From positions 2,014 to 38,145 of the forward strand of contig PMON01000006.1 of NCBI GenBank assembly GCA_003162395.1: a stretch of 36,132 nucleotides of DNA, read 5' to 3'. Each line of letters opens with the position of its first letter. Position 1 is the first letter of the stretch. The stretch comes from Acidimicrobiaceae bacterium. GTDB taxonomy: Bacteria; Actinomycetota; Acidimicrobiia; Acidimicrobiales; RAAP-2. The translations under genes were made by a program, and so were the position numbers. Below the pieces are notes generated by a model. The model saw nothing but the letters and a program-made list of their open reading frames with translations, was not told the DNA's origin and ran no database searches. Of this stretch, positions 1-8,796 are shown piece after piece.

Positions 1-132
1 GCCGTCCACGACGGCCGCCGCCACGTGCCGGTCTACGTGACCGAGGCGATGGTCGGCCACAAGCTCGGGGAGTTCGCCCCGACGCGGACGTTCCGGTTCC
101 ACGCGGGCCAGGAAAAGTCGGTGCGACGCTGA
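1..132 (+). CDS. rpsS: 30S ribosomal protein S19, C-terminal part
   Basis: This is the last 43 codons of S19, cut by the window edge. The visible residues include [18 protein letters not shown] and TRTFRFHAG, the conserved C-terminal half of S19, which binds 16S rRNA in the 30S head with S13. The TGA stop shares its last base with the ATG of rplV (TGATG), so the two are probably translationally coupled. The S10-operon order rpsS-rplV-rpsC supports the call. The N-terminal half lies outside the window. Confidence 0.95.
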   Translation, partial: AVHDGRRHVPVYVTEAMVGHKLGEFAPTRTFRFHAGQEKSVRR

Positions 133-866
133 TGCCGGTCACGCACACCAACGAGCGCCCCGGCACCCGTGCCGTGCTGCGCCATTACCACATGTCCGCG
201 TCCAAGGCCCGGCTCGTCCTCGACCTCGTGCGCGGCAAGGACGTGACGAGTGCCCTCGAGATCCTCGCAGGGACCCCGCGCGAGGCCGCGTCGGTCGTCG
301 CCAAGGTCCTCGGGTCGGCGGTCGCCAACGCGGTCAACAATGACGGCCAGGTCCAAGAGGAGCTCTACATCACCTCGGCGTTCGCCGACGAGGGGGCGAC
401 CGCCAAGCGGTTCCGGCCGCGTGCGCGAGGGCGGGCGGGGCGGATTCGCAAGCGCTCGTGCCACGTCACGATCATCGTGGCGCGCATGGGCGAGCCCGAG
501 CTCGCGCGCCTCCGCGCGGCTCGCAGCACCGAGGTCGCCTCGAGGTCGCGGCGGGTCGCCGGCTCGCGCCGGCGCGCGGACCAGCAGTCCCACGCCCACA
601 AGCGCGAGGTCGTGCGCGAGGAGGCGGCGGCAGAGGCCACGGCGGCCGAGGAGCAGGCGCTGCTCACCGGCGAGGTGTCACCCGACGAGATCGACGCCAC
701 CGACGCGGATGCCGCGACCGACGCGGAAGCCGCCACCGACGCCGAAGACGCGGCGCCCGAGTCCTCCGACGCCGCGCCGGCGAGCGACGCTGGCAACGAG
801 ACCGATGACGAGCCGACACCAGCGACGCCCGTCGCTGATGAGTCGGGCGAGGAGACCACGGACTGA
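132..866 (+). CDS. rplV: 50S ribosomal protein L22 with long acidic C-terminal tail
   Basis: L22 binds 23S rRNA and lines the peptide exit tunnel. Residues about 10-118 are the normal L22 fold, with [19 protein letters not shown] near the N-terminus and the basic [19 protein letters not shown] loop at about 93-111 followed by VTIIV. Bacterial L22 usually ends near residue 110-120, but this one runs to 244. A basic linker (about 125-162) is followed by an Ala/Asp/Glu-rich segment (about 163-244) with imperfect ATDAE repeats. The tail stays in frame to a stop that overlaps the ATG of rpsC, so it looks genuine. The tail is probably disordered, and its role is unknown. Confidence 0.95.
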   Translation: MPVTHTNERPGTRAVLRHYHMSASKARLVLDLVRGKDVTSALEILAGTPREAASVVAKVLGSAVANAVNNDGQVQEELYITSAFADEGATAKRFRPRARGRAGRIRKRSCHVTIIVARMGEPELARLRAARSTEVASRSRRVAGSRRRADQQSHAHKREVVREEAAAEATAAEEQALLTGEVSPDEIDATDADAATDAEAATDAEDAAPESSDAAPASDAGNETDDEPTPATPVADESGEETTD

Positions 867-1903
867 TGGGCCAGAAAGTCAACCCCTACGGGTTTCGGCT
901 CGGCATCACGACGGACTGGAAGTCGCGCTGGTTCAACGACCGCAACTACCGCGACTACGTCGTCGAGGACTGGAAGATCCGCGACTACCTCAACACCCAG
1001 CTCGAGAGCGCGGCGGTGAGCCGCATCGAGGTCGAGCGCACCGGTGACCGCACCCGCGTCGACATCCACACCGCGCGGCCCGGCATCGTGATCGGCCGGC
1101 GCGGCGCGGAGGCCGACCGCCTGAAGAAGCACATCGAGGAGATCACCGGCCAGGCCAACCGGGTGTCGCTCAACATCCAAGAGATCAAGCAGCCCGAGCT
1201 CGACGCCGCGCTCATCGCACAGGGCATCTGCGACCAGCTCGTCCGCCGCGTCGCGTTCCGCCGCGCCATGAAGCGCGCGATCCAGACGGTCCAAAAGGCA
1301 GGCGCCCTCGGCGTGCGCGTCCAGTGCTCGGGGCGGCTCGGCGGCTCTGAGATGAGCCGCAAGGAGTCCTACCGCGAGGGTCGCGTGCCGTTGCACACCC
1401 TGCGCGCCGACATCGACTACGGCATCCGAGAGGCGAAGACCTCGACGGGCCGCATCGGGGTCAAGGTCTGGATCTACAAGGGCGACCAGCTGCCCTACTC
1501 CGTCTCGATCGACGAGAAGATCTCCCGCGAGGCCGCCATGGCGGTCGGCGACGCCGCGGGCGCGGGCGCGGGCACGGCGGCCAGCAGCTCGCCTCGACTC
1601 GTGACGGCGGGCAGCGGCCGGCGACGCGTCGGCGCCGCAGCCGCGGCTGCCGCGGCTGCCGACGAGGTCGCCCCCGACGACGACGTCCCGGCAACCTCGC
1701 CGAGCGAGCCGGTAGCCGCGACTGACGTCGAGGCCGAAGTCGAGGGCGACGACACGTCTCCCGAGGCCGCCCCGGCGGACCTGGTCGCCGCGCCGAGCGA
1801 GCCCGACGAGCTCGAGGCGCGCCTGCGCGCCGAAGAGGAGATCGAGCGCCGCACGGCCCACGACCACCACGAGGCGCCCCACTTCCGCAAGGAGGTGGAC
1901 TGA
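866..1903 (+). CDS. rpsC: 30S ribosomal protein S3 with Ala/acidic C-terminal extension
   Basis: S3 sits at the mRNA entry side of the 30S head and helps unwind mRNA. The start [14 protein letters not shown] is diagnostic. The KH motif [10 protein letters not shown] is at about 73-82, and the C-terminal S3 domain ends near residue 210 ([10 protein letters not shown]). The protein then continues for about 130 residues, unlike the usual 210-270 total. The extra part has an alanine run near 257-265, an Asp/Glu/Pro/Ala segment, and a charged helix-like end ([13 protein letters not shown]). The upstream gene, L22, carries a similar acidic tail. The start overlaps the rplV stop by one base. Confidence 0.96.
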   Translation: MGQKVNPYGFRLGITTDWKSRWFNDRNYRDYVVEDWKIRDYLNTQLESAAVSRIEVERTGDRTRVDIHTARPGIVIGRRGAEADRLKKHIEEITGQANRVSLNIQEIKQPELDAALIAQGICDQLVRRVAFRRAMKRAIQTVQKAGALGVRVQCSGRLGGSEMSRKESYREGRVPLHTLRADIDYGIREAKTSTGRIGVKVWIYKGDQLPYSVSIDEKISREAAMAVGDAAGAGAGTAASSSPRLVTAGSGRRRVGAAAAAAAAADEVAPDDDVPATSPSEPVAATDVEAEVEGDDTSPEAAPADLVAAPSEPDELEARLRAEEEIERRTAHDHHEAPHFRKEVD

Positions 1904-1904
1904 G

Positions 1905-2342
1905 ATGCTGATGCCGCGCAAGACCCGGCACCGCAAGCAGCAGCGTGGCCGCAACAAGGGCGACGCCAAGGGCGGCACCACGCTCAACTTCGGCGACTTC
2001 GGCATCCAGGCCCTCGAGCCCGGATGGCTGACCGCGCGCCAGATCGAGGCCGCTCGAATCGCCATGACCCGCCACGTCCGACGCGGCGGGAAGGTCTGGA
2101 TCCGCGTGTTCCCCGACAAGCCCGTCACCCAGAAGCCCGCGGAGACCCGGATGGGCTCGGGCAAGGGCAACCCCGAGCACTGGGTCGCCGTCGTCAAGCC
2201 GGGCCGCATGCTGTTCGAGCTCGGTGGCGTCGACGTCGTGCTCGCCCGCTCCGCCATGGAGCGCGCGATCCAGAAGCTGCCGATCAAGGCAAAGTTCGTC
2301 GTGCGTCCCGGGACCCACGGCGTCGCCGAGGTGACGGTGTGA
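1905..2342 (+). CDS. rplP: 50S ribosomal protein L16
   Basis: L16 organises 23S rRNA near the A-site tRNA elbow. At 145 residues it is close to the family length of about 137-145. Visible motifs are [15 protein letters not shown] at the N-terminus, [15 protein letters not shown], the basic [16 protein letters not shown] and the glycine-rich [19 protein letters not shown] chose the MLMPRK start over the next ATG two codons later because MLMPR/MLIPR is the usual N-terminus. Only one base separates it from the rpsC stop, and its own stop overlaps rpmC. Confidence 0.96.
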   Translation: MLMPRKTRHRKQQRGRNKGDAKGGTTLNFGDFGIQALEPGWLTARQIEAARIAMTRHVRRGGKVWIRVFPDKPVTQKPAETRMGSGKGNPEHWVAVVKPGRMLFELGGVDVVLARSAMERAIQKLPIKAKFVVRPGTHGVAEVTV

Positions 2343-2569
2343 TGACCAAGGTCGCTGACTTCGCCGCGCTCGGGGACGAAGAGCTCGTCCACCGTCTCGC
2401 CGACGCGCGCAAGGAGCTGTTCAACCTTCGCTTCCAGTTCGCGACGGGCCAGCTCGACAGCTCGTCGCGCCTGCGGGAGGTCCGACGCGACATCGCACGG
2501 ATGCTGACCGTCCTGCGCGAGCGCGAGATCGCCGCCGCTGAGGCGCTGCAGGGGAGTGAGGCACGATGA
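2342..2569 (+). CDS. rpmC: 50S ribosomal protein L29
   Basis: L29 is a small helical hairpin protein at the tunnel exit, part of the docking site for SRP and trigger factor. The 75 residues contain the family signature: [20 protein letters not shown] followed by [20 protein letters not shown]. The ATG shares its A with the rplP stop, and the TGA overlaps the next start as ATGA. Position between L16 and S17 is canonical. Confidence 0.95.
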   Translation: MTKVADFAALGDEELVHRLADARKELFNLRFQFATGQLDSSSRLREVRRDIARMLTVLREREIAAAEALQGSEAR

Positions 2570-2844
2570 CCACCGACGACCAGTCAACTGCACGCGAGAA
2601 CTCGCGCAAGGTGCGCGAGGGCGTGGTGGTCAGCGACAAGATGCAGTCCTCGATCGTGGTCGCGGTCCGCGACCGGGTGCGCCACCCGCGGTTCGGCAAG
2701 ACCGTGCTGCGCACCAAGCGCCTCTACGCGCACGATGAGGGCAACGAAGCCAAGGTGGGCGACGTCGTTCGCATCATCGAGACGCGCCCGCTCTCCAAGC
2801 TCAAGCGGTGGCGTCTCACCGAGATCGTCGAGCGTGCACGGTGA
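2566..2844 (+). CDS. rpsQ: 30S ribosomal protein S17
   Basis: S17 is an OB-fold protein that binds 16S rRNA early in 30S assembly. The 92 residues show the core: [18 protein letters not shown], a middle strand with [19 protein letters not shown], then [20 protein letters not shown] short polar N-terminal extension (about 14 residues) precedes the domain, as is common in actinobacteria. It starts in the ATGA overlap with rpmC and its stop overlaps the GTG of rplN. Confidence 0.96.
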   Translation: MTTDDQSTARENSRKVREGVVVSDKMQSSIVVAVRDRVRHPRFGKTVLRTKRLYAHDEGNEAKVGDVVRIIETRPLSKLKRWRLTEIVERAR

Positions 2845-3209
2845 TCCAGCAAGAGTCGAGGCTCAAGGTGGCGGACAACTCCGGCGCGCGCGAGGTGCTG
2901 TGCATCCGCGTGCTCGGTGGCTCGCGACGGCGCTACGCCTCCATCGGCGACATGTTCATCGCGACGGTGAAGGACGCGATCCCTGGCGCGGCCGTGAAGA
3001 AGGGCGACGTGGTCAAGTGCGTCGTCGTGCGCACCTCGAAGGAGCGGCGCCGACCCGACGGCAGCTACATCCGGTTCGACGAGAACGCGGCGGTGCTCAT
3101 CAACGACCAGCAGCAGCCGAGGGGGACGCGCATCTTCGGGCCCGTCGGGCGCGAGTTGCGCGACAAGAAGTTCATGCGGATCATCTCGCTGGCACCGGAG
3201 GTGCTGTGA
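2841..3209 (+). CDS. rplN: 50S ribosomal protein L14
   Basis: L14 binds 23S rRNA and forms bridge B8 with the 30S subunit; it is also the docking site of RsfS. Starting at GTG gives [20 protein letters not shown], the standard L14 N-terminus, and a length of 122 residues, exactly typical. A longer in-frame start exists upstream but would add 11 residues absent from the family and overlap rpsQ more deeply. Other conserved stretches are [20 protein letters not shown] and the C-terminal [12 protein letters not shown]. The GTGA overlap with the rpsQ stop implies coupling. Confidence 0.96.
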   Translation: MIQQESRLKVADNSGAREVLCIRVLGGSRRRYASIGDMFIATVKDAIPGAAVKKGDVVKCVVVRTSKERRRPDGSYIRFDENAAVLINDQQQPRGTRIFGPVGRELRDKKFMRIISLAPEVL

Positions 3210-3529
3210 TGAAGTTGAAGAAGGGCGACCACGTGATCGTGCTCGCGGGCAAGCACCGCGGCGAGACGGCCGACGTGCTGACGGTGCTGACCAAGCGCAA
3301 CGCCGTGATCCTCGACAGCCTCAACATCGCCAAGCGCCACTCGAAGGCCACCCAGGCAGGCCCCAACCGCCGCGTGAACCAGGCTGGCATCATCGACAAG
3401 TTCATGCCGATCGACGCCTCGGACGTCGCCTTGTGGTGCGGCAAGCACCAGGGCCCCGCCAAGGCGGGGTACCGCGACGACAAGGGCAAGAAGGTCCGCT
3501 TCTGCCGCAAGTGCGGGGAGCAGCTGTGA
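3209..3529 (+). CDS. rplX: 50S ribosomal protein L24 with zinc-ribbon-like Cys/His pairs
   Basis: L24 is an assembly initiator of the 50S subunit. The KOW motif is at the N-terminus ([20 protein letters not shown]), followed by [13 protein letters not shown] and [17 protein letters not shown]. The 106-residue length is usual. The second half has a WCGKH pair (C77, H80) and an FCRKCG pair (C99, C102). This matches the CxxC/CxxC zinc-ribbon variant of L24 known in some bacteria, except that the second ligand is His. Zinc binding is inferred. The gene overlaps both neighbours (ATG shares the rplN TGA; GTGA with rplE). Confidence 0.95.
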   Translation: MKLKKGDHVIVLAGKHRGETADVLTVLTKRNAVILDSLNIAKRHSKATQAGPNRRVNQAGIIDKFMPIDASDVALWCGKHQGPAKAGYRDDKGKKVRFCRKCGEQL

Positions 3530-4080
3530 GCGCCCCGCGCCTCAAGGAGCGGTTCGCCGCCGAGTTGCGCCCCGCGCTCAAGGACCAGCTGGGCCTCGCC
3601 AACATCATGCAGGTGCCCCGACTTGAAAAGATCGTCCTCAACTCGGGCGTGGGCAAGGCGACCGTGCAGCAGTCCCTCATCGAGGGCGCCCAGCGCGACA
3701 TCGAGCTGATCACGGGCCAGAAGTCCGTCGTCACCCGTGCGAAGAAGTCGATCGCGGCCTTCAAGCTGCGCGAGGACATGCCCATCGGCGTCAAGGTGAC
3801 CCTTCGCGGCGACCGTGCCTGGGAGTTCCTCGATCGTCTCATCAGCATCGCGATCCCGAGGGTCAGGGACTTTCGCGGTCTCTCGCCGAAGTCGTTCGAC
3901 GGACACGGCAACTACACCCTTGGCATCAACGACCAGCTGATCTTCCCCGAGATCGACTACGACCGCATCGACACGCAGCGTGGCTTCGACGTCACGATCG
4001 TGACCACCGCCCGCACCGACGACGAGGGCCGAGCATTCCTCTCGGCCTTCGGCTTCCCATTCCGACAGGAGACGCGCTAG
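3526..4080 (+). CDS. rplE: 50S ribosomal protein L5
   Basis: L5 binds 5S rRNA and contacts P-site tRNA. The GTG start in the GTGA overlap with rplX gives [19 protein letters not shown], a normal N-terminus, and 184 residues, typical of the family. Conserved elements include [36 protein letters not shown], the GVKVTLRG strand, and the C-terminal [10 protein letters not shown] with the [13 protein letters not shown] region. It is followed after four bases by rpsZ. Confidence 0.96.
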   Translation: MSAPRLKERFAAELRPALKDQLGLANIMQVPRLEKIVLNSGVGKATVQQSLIEGAQRDIELITGQKSVVTRAKKSIAAFKLREDMPIGVKVTLRGDRAWEFLDRLISIAIPRVRDFRGLSPKSFDGHGNYTLGINDQLIFPEIDYDRIDTQRGFDVTIVTTARTDDEGRAFLSAFGFPFRQETR

Positions 4081-4084
4081 CCCC

Positions 4085-4270
4085 ATGGCGAAGAAGGCCC
4101 TGATCAACAAGCAGCAGCGCACACCGAAGTTCAAGGTGCGCGGGTATACGCGGTGCCAGCGGTGCGGGCGCCCGAGGTCCGTCTACAAGAAGTTCGGGCT
4201 GTGCAGGATCTGCCTGCGCGTGATGGTCCACAACGGGGAGATCCCCGGCGTGACCAAGGCCAGCTGGTGA
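4085..4270 (+). CDS. rpsZ: 30S ribosomal protein S14 type Z (zinc form)
   Basis: S14 sits in the 30S head and is needed for late assembly. At 61 residues this is the short zinc-binding form. The ligands are visible as C24-x2-C27 ([10 protein letters not shown]) and C40-x2-C43 (GLCRICLRV), and the ending [15 protein letters not shown] is diagnostic. High-GC bacteria often keep a second, zinc-free S14 elsewhere under Zur control; none is in this window. It follows rplE by four bases. Confidence 0.97.
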   Translation: MAKKALINKQQRTPKFKVRGYTRCQRCGRPRSVYKKFGLCRICLRVMVHNGEIPGVTKASW

Positions 4271-4283
4271 GGGAGGTGCGACG

Positions 4284-4688
4284 ATGACGATGACCGACCC
4301 GATCGCTGACATGCTCACGCGCCTTCGCAACGCGAACAGCGCACAGTTCGACACCGTGAAGATGCCGGGCTCCAAGCTCAAAGAGTCGCTCGCCGCGATC
4401 CTCGAGCGCGAGGGCTTCATCGCGGGCTACACGGTCCGCCAGGACCCGAAGAAGCCCGGGACCACCCTCGAGATCACGCTCAAGTACTCGACGGAGCGCA
4501 TACGGACCATCGAGGGCATCAAGCGGGTGTCGAAGCCGGGACTGCGGATCTACGCCAAGGCCGACACCATGCCGCGCGTGCTCGGCGGGATGGGCGTGGC
4601 GGTGCTGTCGACGTCCAAGGGGCTCATGACGGACCGCGAGGCGCGCAAGCGCCATCTCGGCGGCGAGGTGCTCTGCTATGTGTGGTAG
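4284..4688 (+). CDS. rpsH: 30S ribosomal protein S8
   Basis: S8 is a primary 16S rRNA binder, and in many bacteria it represses translation of the spc operon. The 134 residues begin [18 protein letters not shown], the usual start, with a strong Shine-Dalgarno (GGGAGGTG) just upstream. Later motifs are [34 protein letters not shown] and the C-terminal [19 protein letters not shown], which is the rRNA-binding end. Whether S8 autoregulation operates here cannot be read from this sequence. Confidence 0.97.
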   Translation: MTMTDPIADMLTRLRNANSAQFDTVKMPGSKLKESLAAILEREGFIAGYTVRQDPKKPGTTLEITLKYSTERIRTIEGIKRVSKPGLRIYAKADTMPRVLGGMGVAVLSTSKGLMTDREARKRHLGGEVLCYVW

Positions 4689-4715
4689 CCCGCGATCTCC
4701 AAGGAGGTGGGGCTG

Positions 4716-5255
4716 ATGTCGCGCATCGGACGCTCGCCGATCACGGTCCCGAGCACGGTCACCGTCACGGTCGCTGACCGTCGCGTGACGGTGAGCGGCC
4801 CGAACGGCACGCTCGAGCGCCAGATCCCCGGTGACATCACGCTCTCGCTGAACGACGGCGTCTGCACCGTGGATCGCCCCGACGACGAGCGTGAGCACCG
4901 CGCCCTGCACGGGCTCACCCGCTCGCTGGTCGCGAACATGGTCCAGGGCGTGACCGAGGGGTACCAAAAAGAGCTCGAGATCGTGGGCGTCGGGTACCGT
5001 GCGCAGGCGAAGGGGCCTGGCTCGCTCGAGCTCGCGCTCGGGTTCAGCCACCCGGTCTTGTTCGACGCACCCGACGGCATCACCTTCGAGGTTCCGGTCC
5101 CGACCCGGATCATCGTGAAGGGGATCGACAAAGAGGCGGTCGGCCAGGTGGCCGCGAACCTCCGCAAGCTCCGCAAGCCAGAGCCCTACAAGGGCAAGGG
5201 CGTCCGATACGCCGGCGAGCGTGTCGTGCGCAAGGCAGGAAAGGCGCAGAAGTAA
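4716..5255 (+). CDS. rplF: 50S ribosomal protein L6
   Basis: L6 lies near the sarcin-ricin loop and the factor-binding site. The 179 residues begin [16 protein letters not shown] prefer this ATG over a GTG three codons upstream because it sits at normal spacing from the AAGGAGGTGG Shine-Dalgarno, in which that GTG is embedded. The two L6 repeats are visible, with the second containing [24 protein letters not shown], and the C-terminal signature [21 protein letters not shown]. Confidence 0.96.
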   Translation: MSRIGRSPITVPSTVTVTVADRRVTVSGPNGTLERQIPGDITLSLNDGVCTVDRPDDEREHRALHGLTRSLVANMVQGVTEGYQKELEIVGVGYRAQAKGPGSLELALGFSHPVLFDAPDGITFEVPVPTRIIVKGIDKEAVGQVAANLRKLRKPEPYKGKGVRYAGERVVRKAGKAQK

Positions 5256-5611
5256 TGGCACGCACACCGAGACAGCTGCGGATCAGGCGCCACACCCGCG
5301 TGCGCCTGAAGATCGCCGGCACCGCCGCGCGCCCCCGGGTCGCGGTGAGCCGCTCGAACAAGAACATCTCCGCACAGGTGATCGACGACGACGCGGGCCG
5401 CACGCTCGCGGCGGCGTCGTCCACCGAGCCCGCGCTTCGCGGGGACGTCGGCACCGGCATCGCCGCCGCCACCAAGGTCGGCCGCCTGCTCGCCGAGCGC
5501 GCCAAGGCCGCTGGTGTCGACACGGTGGTCTTCGACCGCGGCGGATTCACGTACCACGGGCGCGTCGCCGCGCTCGCCGACGCGCTGCGCAAAGAGGGAG
5601 TGACGTTCTGA
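5255..5611 (+). CDS. rplR: 50S ribosomal protein L18
   Basis: L18 binds 5S rRNA together with L5. The 118 residues show the basic N-terminus ([19 protein letters not shown]), [20 protein letters not shown], the middle [20 protein letters not shown], and the C-terminal [22 protein letters not shown], all diagnostic. The TAATG overlap with rplF and the TGATG overlap with rpsE show continuous coupling along the operon. Confidence 0.97.
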   Translation: MARTPRQLRIRRHTRVRLKIAGTAARPRVAVSRSNKNISAQVIDDDAGRTLAAASSTEPALRGDVGTGIAAATKVGRLLAERAKAAGVDTVVFDRGGFTYHGRVAALADALRKEGVTF

Positions 5612-6162
5612 TGGCCGAGGAGCAGTTCGAGGATCGCACGATCAAGGTCAACCGCGTCGCCAAGGTCGTGCAGGGCGGTCGGCGCTTCTCGTTCACCGCG
5701 CTCATGGTGATCGGCGACGGCAATGGCCGCGTCGGCCTCGGCTACGGCAAGGCGAAGGAGGCTGGGCTCGCCGTCCAAAAGGGCATCGAAGAGGCGCGCA
5801 AGTCCCTGTTCGAGGTGCCGCTCGCCGGGTCCACGATCATCCACCCCGTCATCGGCGTCGCCGGCGCCGGCCGCGTGCTGCTGAAGCCCGCGGCCCCTGG
5901 CACCGGCGTCATCGCGGGCGGCGCGGCGCGGCCCATTCTCGAGATGGCGGGCATCCGCGACATCGTGGCGAAGTCGCTCGGCTCGTCCAACGCGATCAAC
6001 GTCGCGCACGCGACCATCGCGGGCCTCAAGTCGCTGCGCCGCCCCGACGACGTCGCCGAGCTGCGCGGCAAGCAGGCCGACGAGGTCACGCCGAGCGGCG
6101 TGCTGCGCGCCTACCGCGAGCGCCGTCGCGACGGCGACCTGTACGCGAGCGAGGTGCGCTGA
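5611..6162 (+). CDS. rpsE: 30S ribosomal protein S5
   Basis: S5 contributes to decoding accuracy and mRNA unwinding with S3 and S4. The 183-residue protein begins [20 protein letters not shown] and has the S5 N-terminal domain ([21 protein letters not shown], then GLGYGKAKE) and the C-terminal domain ([20 protein letters not shown] and [13 protein letters not shown]). The ATG shares a base with the rplR stop. A much longer open frame extends upstream but lacks S5 homology. Confidence 0.97.
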   Translation: MAEEQFEDRTIKVNRVAKVVQGGRRFSFTALMVIGDGNGRVGLGYGKAKEAGLAVQKGIEEARKSLFEVPLAGSTIIHPVIGVAGAGRVLLKPAAPGTGVIAGGAARPILEMAGIRDIVAKSLGSSNAINVAHATIAGLKSLRRPDDVAELRGKQADEVTPSGVLRAYRERRRDGDLYASEVR

Positions 6163-6353
6163 TGGCGGCCCCCCGGCTCAAGGTCACCCAGGTGCGCTCG
6201 GGGATCGGGACCAAGCCCAAGCACCGTGGCACGCTGCGGGCGCTCGGACTGCGCGGGATCGGCCAGACCAACGTCCTCGACGACCGCCCCGAGATCCGTG
6301 GCATGATCGCCCGGGTCCCACACCTGATCACGGTCGAGGAGGTCTCCCAATGA
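6162..6353 (+). CDS. rpmD: 50S ribosomal protein L30
   Basis: L30 is a small 50S protein absent from some bacterial lineages but kept in actinobacteria. The 63 residues show LKVTQVRSGIGTKPKHRGTL and LGLRGIGQTNVLDDRPEIRGMI, the family signature. It is flanked by rpsE (TGATG overlap) and rplO (ATGA overlap), its usual place. Confidence 0.95.
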   Translation: MAAPRLKVTQVRSGIGTKPKHRGTLRALGLRGIGQTNVLDDRPEIRGMIARVPHLITVEEVSQ

Positions 6354-6838
6354 AGCTCCACGACCTCGCACCCCCGAAGGGCTCGACGCACGCGAAGCGC
6401 CGGGTCGGCCGCGGCATCGCGGGCAAAGGCGGCAAGACCGCGGGCCGAGGGACCAAGGGCCAAAAGGCGCGGACCCAGATCCCCATGGGCTTCGAGGGTG
6501 GCCAGCAGCCGATCCTCGCGCGCGCGCCCAAGCTCCGCGGCTTCACGAACCCGTTCCGGGTCTCGTTCACCCCGGTCAACCTCGACGCGCTCGAGGCCCT
6601 GGGCCTCGACGTGGTCACCCCCGACGACGTGGTGAAGGGCGGCCTCGCGCGCAAGGGCGACCTGATCAAGGTACTCGCGCGCGGGTCGATCGCCCGGCCC
6701 GTGCGCGTCTCAGCCCACGGGTTCTCGAAGTCCGCGGCGGCTTCGATCGAGGCCGCGGGCGGCTCGACCGAGCTCGTGGCGATGCCCTTCGGCAACGGCC
6801 GGCCGCCCGCGCGCGGCAGCCAGCACACGAACCGGTAG
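6350..6838 (+). CDS. rplO: 50S ribosomal protein L15
   Basis: L15 is a late-assembly 50S protein. The N-terminal third is the typical glycine-rich, basic, extended part: KGSTHAKRRVGRGIAGKGGK followed by GRGTKGQKARTQ. The globular domain follows (PMGFEGGQQPILARAPKLRG, VNLDALEALGLD, VRVSAHGFSKSAAASIEAAG). The 162 residues are slightly longer than average because of a polar C-terminus (GRPPARGSQHTNR). It starts in an ATGA overlap with rpmD and lies seven bases before secY. Confidence 0.96.
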   Translation: MKLHDLAPPKGSTHAKRRVGRGIAGKGGKTAGRGTKGQKARTQIPMGFEGGQQPILARAPKLRGFTNPFRVSFTPVNLDALEALGLDVVTPDDVVKGGLARKGDLIKVLARGSIARPVRVSAHGFSKSAAASIEAAGGSTELVAMPFGNGRPPARGSQHTNR

Positions 6839-6845
6839 CGGCGCC

Positions 6846-8135
6846 GTGCTCAACCGGCTCGCGAACATCTTCCGCGTCCCCGACCTGCGGAACAAGGTCG
6901 CGTTCACGCTCTCGATCATTGCTCTGTACCAGCTGGGCGGGAACGTGCCGGTGCCGGGCGTCAACTACTCGAGGATCCAGCAGCTCCAGACCGCCTCGGC
7001 GTCGAACAACACGCTCGGGTTCCTCAACCTGTTCAGCGGCGGTGCGCTCTCGCGGCTCGCGATCTTCGGGCTCGGGGTCATGCCCTACATCACGAGCTCG
7101 ATCATCATCCAGCTGCTGACGACGGTCATCCCCAAGCTGACCGAGTGGCGCGACCAGGGCGCGGTCGGCCAGAAGCGCATCACCCAGACGACGCGGTACC
7201 TCACCGTCGCCCTGGCGCTCCTGCAGAGCTCGGGGCTCATCTACGCGTTCCACGGCCACGACCAAGCGCTGATCGGCACCTCGATCGACCTGATCCCCAG
7301 GCTCACCTTCCCGCTCGGGGTCTTCATGGTGCTGTGCATGACCGCGGGGACCGCGTTCGTCATGTGGCTCGCCGAGCTCATCACCCAGCGCGGGGTGGGC
7401 CAGGGCATGAGCCTGCTCATCTTCGCCAACGTGGTCGCGGGCATCCCCACGGGGATGCACGCCGTGCTCACCGACGGCGGATGGATCAAGGCGGCGACGC
7501 TCGTCCTCGTCTCGATCGGGCTGCTGGTCTTCATCATCTTCATGGACCAGGGCCAGCGGCGGATCCCGGTGACCTTCGCGAGGCGCATGGTGGGCCGTCG
7601 CGTCCTCGGCGGCCAGTCGACCTACATCCCGTTCAAGGTCAACCAGTCCGGCGTGGTCCCGATCATCTTCGCGAGCTCGATCCTGTACATCCCGTACCTG
7701 CTCAGCAACATCCTGCCGTGGGCGGGCTACCAGACCTGGGTGGCGAACAACATCGCGAACCCGACCGCGAGCGTCTACATCATGGTGTACTTCGTGCTCA
7801 TCTTCGCGTTCACGTTCTTCTACGTGTACATCATCTTCGAGCCACACCAGCAGGCCGAGCTGATCCGAAAGCAGGGCGGGTTCATCCCGGGCATCCGGCC
7901 GGGTCCGCCGACGGAGCGGTACTTCTCCAAGCTCATCAGCCGGATCACCTTCGTCGGCGGGCTCTTCTTGGCGTCGGTCGCGATCGTGCCGAGCATCCTC
8001 ATGCACGAGTGGCACATCACGAGGTTCCCCTTCTACGGCACGACGCTGCTCATCGCGGTCGGCGTGGCGCTCGACACGATGCGCCAGATCGACAGCCAGC
8101 TCATGATGCGTAACTACGAAGGATTCCTCAAGTAG
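6846..8135 (+). CDS. secY: Preprotein translocase subunit SecY
   Basis: SecY is the membrane channel of the Sec translocon, working with SecE, SecG and SecA. The GTG start gives MLNRLANIFRVPDLRNKVAF, a normal SecY N-terminus. Family motifs include the plug-region sequence LNLFSGGALSRLAIFGLGVMP, TRYLTVALALLQS, the cytosolic loop GQRRIPVTFARRMVG, and the C-terminal region with PGIRPGPPTERY, where SecA and ribosome contacts fall. Ten hydrophobic segments are expected and the 429-residue length is typical. Position after rplO is universal in bacteria. Confidence 0.97.
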   Translation: MLNRLANIFRVPDLRNKVAFTLSIIALYQLGGNVPVPGVNYSRIQQLQTASASNNTLGFLNLFSGGALSRLAIFGLGVMPYITSSIIIQLLTTVIPKLTEWRDQGAVGQKRITQTTRYLTVALALLQSSGLIYAFHGHDQALIGTSIDLIPRLTFPLGVFMVLCMTAGTAFVMWLAELITQRGVGQGMSLLIFANVVAGIPTGMHAVLTDGGWIKAATLVLVSIGLLVFIIFMDQGQRRIPVTFARRMVGRRVLGGQSTYIPFKVNQSGVVPIIFASSILYIPYLLSNILPWAGYQTWVANNIANPTASVYIMVYFVLIFAFTFFYVYIIFEPHQQAELIRKQGGFIPGIRPGPPTERYFSKLISRITFVGGLFLASVAIVPSILMHEWHITRFPFYGTTLLIAVGVALDTMRQIDSQLMMRNYEGFLK

Positions 8136-8137
8136 GC

Positions 8138-8794
8138 ATGGTGGGCGTCGGCCTCATCGTCGTCCTCGGCAAGCAAGGTGCCGGCAAGGGCACCCAGTGC
8201 CCCCGGCTCGCCGAGCGCTACGGCGTCCCGCACATCGCGACGGGCGACATGCTGCGCTCGGCGGTGCGGTCGGGTTCCGAGCTCGGCCAGAAGGTCCGCA
8301 AGCTGATGGACGAGGGCCACCTCGTTCCTGACGAGGTCATCAGCGAGGTCGTCGCGCACCGGCTGATCCAGCCGGACTGCGCGCGCGGGGCGATCCTCGA
8401 CGGCTACCCGCGGACCGAGATCCAGGCGCACACGCTCGACGAGCTCGCGGGCACGTCGGGGATCACGCGGTGCATCGTGCTCGACGTGCCGACCCCGATC
8501 GTCGTCGCCCGGCTGAGCGCCCGCCGCGTCTGCGCGAGCTGCGGGACCGTCTACTCGGCCGACCCGCTGCCGGGGCCGTCGGTCTGCACGGTGTGCGGCG
8601 GCCAGGTCATCCAGCGCGCCGACGACACCGCCGAGGCGATCAGCGAGCGGCTGGCCGCCTACGAGCGCGAGACCAAGCCCTTGCTCGACCACTACCAGAT
8701 GCGCGGGCTCCTCACCCACGTCGACGGCCAGGGCACGCTCGACGAGGTCTTTGCCAGACTGGTCGCCGTGATCGACGGCAACACCCGGGCCTGA
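8138..8794 (+). CDS. adk: Adenylate kinase (zinc-LID type)
   Basis: Adenylate kinase interconverts ATP + AMP and 2 ADP. The P-loop is GKQGAGKGT (11-19), with Lys-Gln replacing the common Pro-Pro or Ala-Pro. The AMP site HIATGDMLR follows, then DGYPRT at 88-93 (more often DGFPRT). The LID carries four cysteines, C132-x2-C135 and C150-x2-C153, the zinc-stabilised LID found in many Gram-positives and other bacteria; most actinobacterial Adks have a short LID without it. At 218 residues it is a long-form enzyme. It starts two bases after the secY stop. Confidence 0.95.
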   Translation: MVGVGLIVVLGKQGAGKGTQCPRLAERYGVPHIATGDMLRSAVRSGSELGQKVRKLMDEGHLVPDEVISEVVAHRLIQPDCARGAILDGYPRTEIQAHTLDELAGTSGITRCIVLDVPTPIVVARLSARRVCASCGTVYSADPLPGPSVCTVCGGQVIQRADDTAEAISERLAAYERETKPLLDHYQMRGLLTHVDGQGTLDEVFARLVAVIDGNTRA

Positions 8795-8796
8795 GC

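Noticed and set aside
365-2593. 742-residue open frame on the reverse strand across rplV, rpsC and rplP
   Set aside because: It is a GC-bias shadow of certain ribosomal genes; the translation is low-complexity Arg/Asp/Ala with no family motif.
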